A stretch of 8,291 nt of DNA, taken from Candidatus Coatesiibacteriota bacterium. Its GTDB lineage: Bacteria; RBG-13-66-14. Positions 6,914-8,291 of this stretch are shown piece by piece. Below the pieces are notes generated by a model. The model searched no databases. It was not told the origin of the DNA and saw only the letters and a list, made by a program, of their open reading frames with translations. Within the stretch, counting starts at the first letter, position 1, and every line of letters begins with the position of its first letter. The stretch is taken from the NCBI GenBank assembly GCA_030631385.1, contig DAOVLG010000055.1:1-8291 (forward strand). The letters run 5' to 3'. Position numbers and translations under genes: made by a program.

Positions 6914-6943
6914 AAAAAAACAAGGGGTTTAAAAATCCCTTGT
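6914..6943 (-). terminator. Rho-independent terminator facing left
   Basis: ACAAGGGG (6920-6927) and TCCCTTGT (6936-6943) form an 8-bp stem with one G-T pair around an 8-base AT loop. The run of A's at 6914-6920 becomes a seven-T tract right after the stem on the - strand. There is no T-run on the other side, so it acts on - strand transcripts only. It is the second of two terminators downstream of the bS22-like gene, or the end of a separate small RNA. Confidence 0.75.
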
Positions 6944-6979
6944 TCTGATACCTTGTCCCATATTCCACGGACTAGGGAA

Positions 6980-6995
6980 GTATACAATTGGATAC
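6980..6995. promoter_or_regulatory. 16-bp near-perfect palindrome centred on CAATTG
   Basis: GTATACAATTGGATAC is symmetric except for one base pair. A second palindrome with the same CAATTG core, CACAATTGTG, lies at 6762-6771. Either could be a repressor operator, but no regulator gene is in the window. The - strand reads TATACT here, which resembles a -10 box but lacks a good -35. Confidence 0.25.
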
Positions 6996-7045
6996 ACCAG
7001 CCGAGGTCTCATTGGATGCCTACGGATTGAAGATCGGTTTTTTAT

Positions 7046-7073
7046 AAAAACAACCCAGGCTATCTGGGTTGTT
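7046..7073 (-). terminator. Rho-independent terminator of the bS22-like gene
   Basis: AACAACCCAG (7049-7058) and CTGGGTTGTT (7064-7073) form a perfect 10-bp stem with the five-base loop GCTAT. On the - strand it is followed by TTTTT and then an AT-rich stretch. It lies 26 bases downstream of the stop codon of the small basic gene and is the clearest terminator in the window. Confidence 0.88.
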
Positions 7074-7099
7074 ACGTCTGATAATGTAGGTTATGTATC

Positions 7100-7192
7100 C
7101 TACTTCTTCTTTTTGTGGCGGTTAGCCCGGCGTTTCTTTTTCCTCTTATGGGTTGCTATCTTCATCCGCTTGCGTTTCTTGCCTGAACCCAA
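7100..7192 (-). CDS. bS22/COX24 (AURKAIP1)-like small basic protein, 30 aa
   Basis: The predicted product is MGSGKKRKRMKIATHKRKKK followed by RRANRHKKKK, 30 residues of which more than half are Lys or Arg. This fits my memory of the tiny bacterial AURKAIP1/COX24-domain proteins: forms reading roughly PSGKKRKRHKxATHKRKKR...NRHKKK in Bacteroidetes, and MGSxxKKRRKRM... (bS22, a small-subunit ribosomal protein) in mycobacteria. The mitochondrial counterpart is mS38/AURKAIP1. The role is therefore probably ribosomal, with the basic helix buried in small-subunit rRNA. The TTG start is supported by AGAGGTG ending 4 bases upstream, by an in-frame stop TAG just before that, and by the GSGKKRKR start matching the family; an internal ATG would give 21 residues and lose it. 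A strong terminator follows. It lies 98 bases downstream of the IHF-like gene. The gene is short enough to be skipped by most gene finders. Confidence 0.8.
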   Translation of the reverse strand: MGSGKKRKRMKIATHKRKKKRRANRHKKKK

Positions 7193-7227
7193 GGTGCACC
7201 TCTAAAAAAACTGATGGTTAGAATTTT

Positions 7228-7248
7228 GCCCTCTCAAATCAAGAGGGC
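7228..7248 (-). other. Hairpin between the IHF-like and bS22-like genes
   Basis: GCCCTCT (7228-7234) and AGAGGGC (7242-7248) form a perfect 7-bp stem around CAAATCA. On the - strand it is followed by AAAATTC rather than T's, so it is not a standard terminator. It may be a partial terminator for the IHF-like gene or part of the leader of the bS22-like mRNA, where a ribosomal-protein autoregulatory site would be expected. Confidence 0.45.
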
Positions 7249-7251
7249 CTC

Positions 7252-7281
7252 ACTATACCACAAAGGGATCGTATTTGACAG
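7252..7281 (-). promoter_or_regulatory. Possible promoter for the bS22-like gene
   Basis: On the - strand CTGTCA (7276-7281) and TATAGT (7252-7257) are 18 bases apart, resembling sigma-70 -35 and -10 boxes (4/6 and 5/6 matches). It lies downstream of the IHF-like stop and upstream of the hairpin and the TTG start. A start of transcription near 7245 would fall inside the hairpin, which weakens the call. Confidence 0.35.
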
Positions 7282-7290
7282 CGAGTTTTG

Positions 7291-7590
7291 CTAGCTCGGA
7301 AGGATGGCCTTCAGCTGTTTGGAGGGCTTGAAATGTGGGACCCATTTATCGCCTACGCGGATCATCTCGCCGGTGCGGGGATTACGGGCCAACCTGGCTC
7401 TTTTTTTGCGCAACCGGAAGGTTCCGAAGCCGCGGATCTCGATGCGCTGCTTCGCCAGGGTCTCCTCGATCCCCGGCCTCGTCAACGAAACGGTGATCAT
7501 CTCCAGGATCGCGTTTATCAATTCCGTCGTCTGTTTCAGAGTCAATTGGCTTTTCTTTGCGATCCGTTGGGCGAGGTCTGCCTTGGTCAT
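7291..7590 (-). CDS. HU/IHF-family DNA-binding protein, IHF-beta-like
   Basis: Nucleoid-associated protein that dimerises and bends DNA by inserting a beta-ribbon arm in the minor groove. The product has 99 residues. MTKADLAQRIAKKSQL is the usual N-terminal helix, IEIRGFGTF (50-58) starts the signature, and RNPRTG (69-74) carries the intercalating proline at 71. WVPHFKPSKQLK (83-94) matches the VPHFKPGKELR ending of IHF-beta more closely than HU. About eight extra residues (around 37-48, RPGIEETLAKQ) precede the signature compared with E. coli IhfB. The ATG at 7590 is chosen because AAGGAG lies 7 bases upstream; a GTG at 7608 would place that ribosome-binding site inside the gene. A promoter lies directly upstream. 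Whether it works as a homodimer, or needs an alpha partner elsewhere, cannot be told from this window. Confidence 0.93.
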   Translation of the reverse strand: MTKADLAQRIAKKSQLTLKQTTELINAILEMITVSLTRPGIEETLAKQRIEIRGFGTFRLRKKRARLARNPRTGEMIRVGDKWVPHFKPSKQLKAILPS

Positions 7591-7628
7591 GCCCCCTCTC
7601 CTTCTCACACGATAATCTCTACCGATAC

Positions 7629-7657
7629 ATTATCCACAAAAAGTTACCACAATGCAA
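7629..7657 (-). promoter_or_regulatory. Probable promoter of the IHF-like gene
   Basis: On the - strand TTGCAT (7652-7657) and GATAAT (7629-7634) are separated by 17 bases, the optimal sigma-70 spacing. The -10 box matches 5/6 and the -35 box 3/6. The -35 box begins just after the stop codon of the upstream activase gene. It predicts a leader of roughly 30 bases carrying the AAGGAG ribosome-binding site. Confidence 0.5.
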
Positions 7658-7658
7658 G

Positions 7659-8291
7659 TTATGAATTCCTGGCCACGGAGAGATCCTGGTATCGTCCACA
7701 CTTGTCTCCCCAGCGGCTGATCACTCGTCCGTTTTGTAGAATTTCGACCACCTCGCACACGTTGGGGCAATTATTACACTCAAAACCGAGGGTCCGGTAT
7801 TCGAACTCGGCCGCCTCAAAGCCTTTGAAGTTCGTTCCGGTTGTCACGGCCATCCGTTCCATAGCCAGTTGGGCGGCGCCGATCGCGCCCATGACGTCGT
7901 GGTAGGGCGGGATGATCACCTCGTATCCCAGATGCTTCTCGAAGACTCTCTTGATCCCCCTGTTGGCCGCCACACCGCCCTGGAAGACGACGGGCGGTTG
8001 GATGTCCTTACCGCGAGCGATGTTGTTGAGGTAGTTACGCACCAGCGCCTCGGACAGACCGCCGATGATGTCCTCGGTCGTGTGGCCCATCTGCTGTTTA
8101 TGGATCATGTCCGATTCGGCGAAGACCGTGCACCGACCGGCGATTCTTACCGGGTTGGACGAGCGCAGGGCGTAATCGCCGAACCGCTCGATGGGGATAG
8201 ACAGGCGCGCCGCCTGCTGATCCAGAAAGGAGCCGGTGCCGGCGGCGCAGACCGTGTTCATCGCGAAATCCACCACGATGCCTTCCCGGAG
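7659..8291 (-). CDS. BadF/BadG/BcrA/BcrD-type CoA-dehydratase activase (HgdC-like), C-terminal part
   Basis: Member of the ASKHA-fold ATPases that activate 2-hydroxyacyl-CoA dehydratases or benzoyl-CoA reductases by ATP-driven electron transfer from a [4Fe-4S] cluster bridging a homodimer. The gene runs off the right edge; 210 residues are visible, starting LREGIVVDFAMNTVCAAGTG. Both cluster-ligand cysteines of the family are present: C15 in NTVCAAGTGSF and C54 in IAGRCTVFAESDMI. The ATPase segments VVFQGGVAANRG and MGAIGAAQLAME follow. After the fold comes a C-terminal cysteine segment (FECNNCPNVCEVVEI then WGDKCGRY; C172, C175, C179, C198) that is found in the longer activase-type proteins and may bind metal. 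The protein ends here and is not fused to the large DUF2229 module. A GTG at 8276 is internal. No dehydratase subunits are visible, so the substrate is unknown; extremely oxygen-sensitive enzymes of this type imply an anaerobe. Confidence 0.93.
   Translation of the reverse strand, partial: LREGIVVDFAMNTVCAAGTGSFLDQQAARLSIPIERFGDYALRSSNPVRIAGRCTVFAESDMIHKQQMGHTTEDIIGGLSEALVRNYLNNIARGKDIQPPVVFQGGVAANRGIKRVFEKHLGYEVIIPPYHDVMGAIGAAQLAMERMAVTTGTNFKGFEAAEFEYRTLGFECNNCPNVCEVVEILQNGRVISRWGDKCGRYQDLSVARNS

Larger units (their letters stand above)
6411..7099. other. Long structured intergenic region between convergent transcription units
   Basis: No convincing protein gene is seen on either strand over almost 700 bases, only short chance frames. 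The left half (to about 6670) is GC-rich and built almost entirely of inverted repeats. The right half is AT-richer and contains T-runs, palindromes and two terminators facing left. I looked for tRNA, tmRNA, RNase P RNA, SRP RNA and a CRISPR array and saw none. Individual elements are listed separately. Confidence 0.8.

Noticed and set aside
6929..7012. 27-codon - strand frame starting with ATG between the two terminators
   Set aside because: It has no good ribosome-binding site, its stop falls inside the terminator loop, and the sequence shows no family features.
6411..7290. tRNA, tmRNA, SRP RNA, RNase P RNA or CRISPR array in the intergenic region
   Set aside because: I found no T-loop-like GTTCRANNC, no conserved tmRNA or SRP motifs, and no regularly spaced direct repeats.
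7288..7905. + strand open frame of 205 codons across the IHF-like and activase genes
   Set aside because: It runs antisense to two well-supported genes and a promoter region and has no recognisable domain.

Overview
The window looks like a piece of chromosome from an uncultivated, Gram-negative-type (diderm) bacterium, probably an anaerobe. The coding DNA is visibly GC-rich. Three things suggest this. A TonB-dependent outer-membrane receptor implies an outer membrane. A BadF/HgdC-type CoA-dehydratase activase points to anaerobic metabolism. A 30-codon basic gene resembles the bS22/COX24 (AURKAIP1) proteins I recall from Bacteroidetes and relatives, so a member of the wider FCB group or a neighbouring candidate phylum is a reasonable guess. 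The taxonomic placement is inference only.

Left part (1-6410, all + strand). The 3' part of pheS and the complete pheT encode the two subunits of phenylalanyl-tRNA synthetase. Next comes a ZapB-like coiled-coil protein with a long acidic, proline-rich tail, then a TonB-dependent receptor that overlaps it, then thiE (thiamine phosphate synthase) 19 bases after the receptor. Spacing is tight except for the 113 bases between pheT and the ZapB-like gene, so the genes may form one or two transcription units. The receptor-thiE pair suggests, but does not prove, uptake of a thiamine-related compound. No TPP riboswitch was seen.

Middle part (6411-7099). This is almost 700 bases without a convincing protein gene, but it is rich in structure. 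Five consecutive inverted repeats lie between 6436 and 6660, the last a 20-bp stem with a single bulged G. A structured element ends in a T-run on the + strand near 6885. Two clear rho-independent terminators face the - strand at 6914-6943 and 7046-7073. The + and - transcription units converge here, and one or more undescribed structured RNAs or mobile repeats could lie inside.

Right part (7100-8291, all - strand). Reading leftward from the edge there is a partial CoA-enzyme activase, then an IHF-beta-like DNA-binding protein with its own likely promoter, then the tiny bS22-like basic protein, which ends just before a strong terminator. Of the five visible start codons before the middle region and in the tiny gene, most are TTG or GTG rather than ATG.
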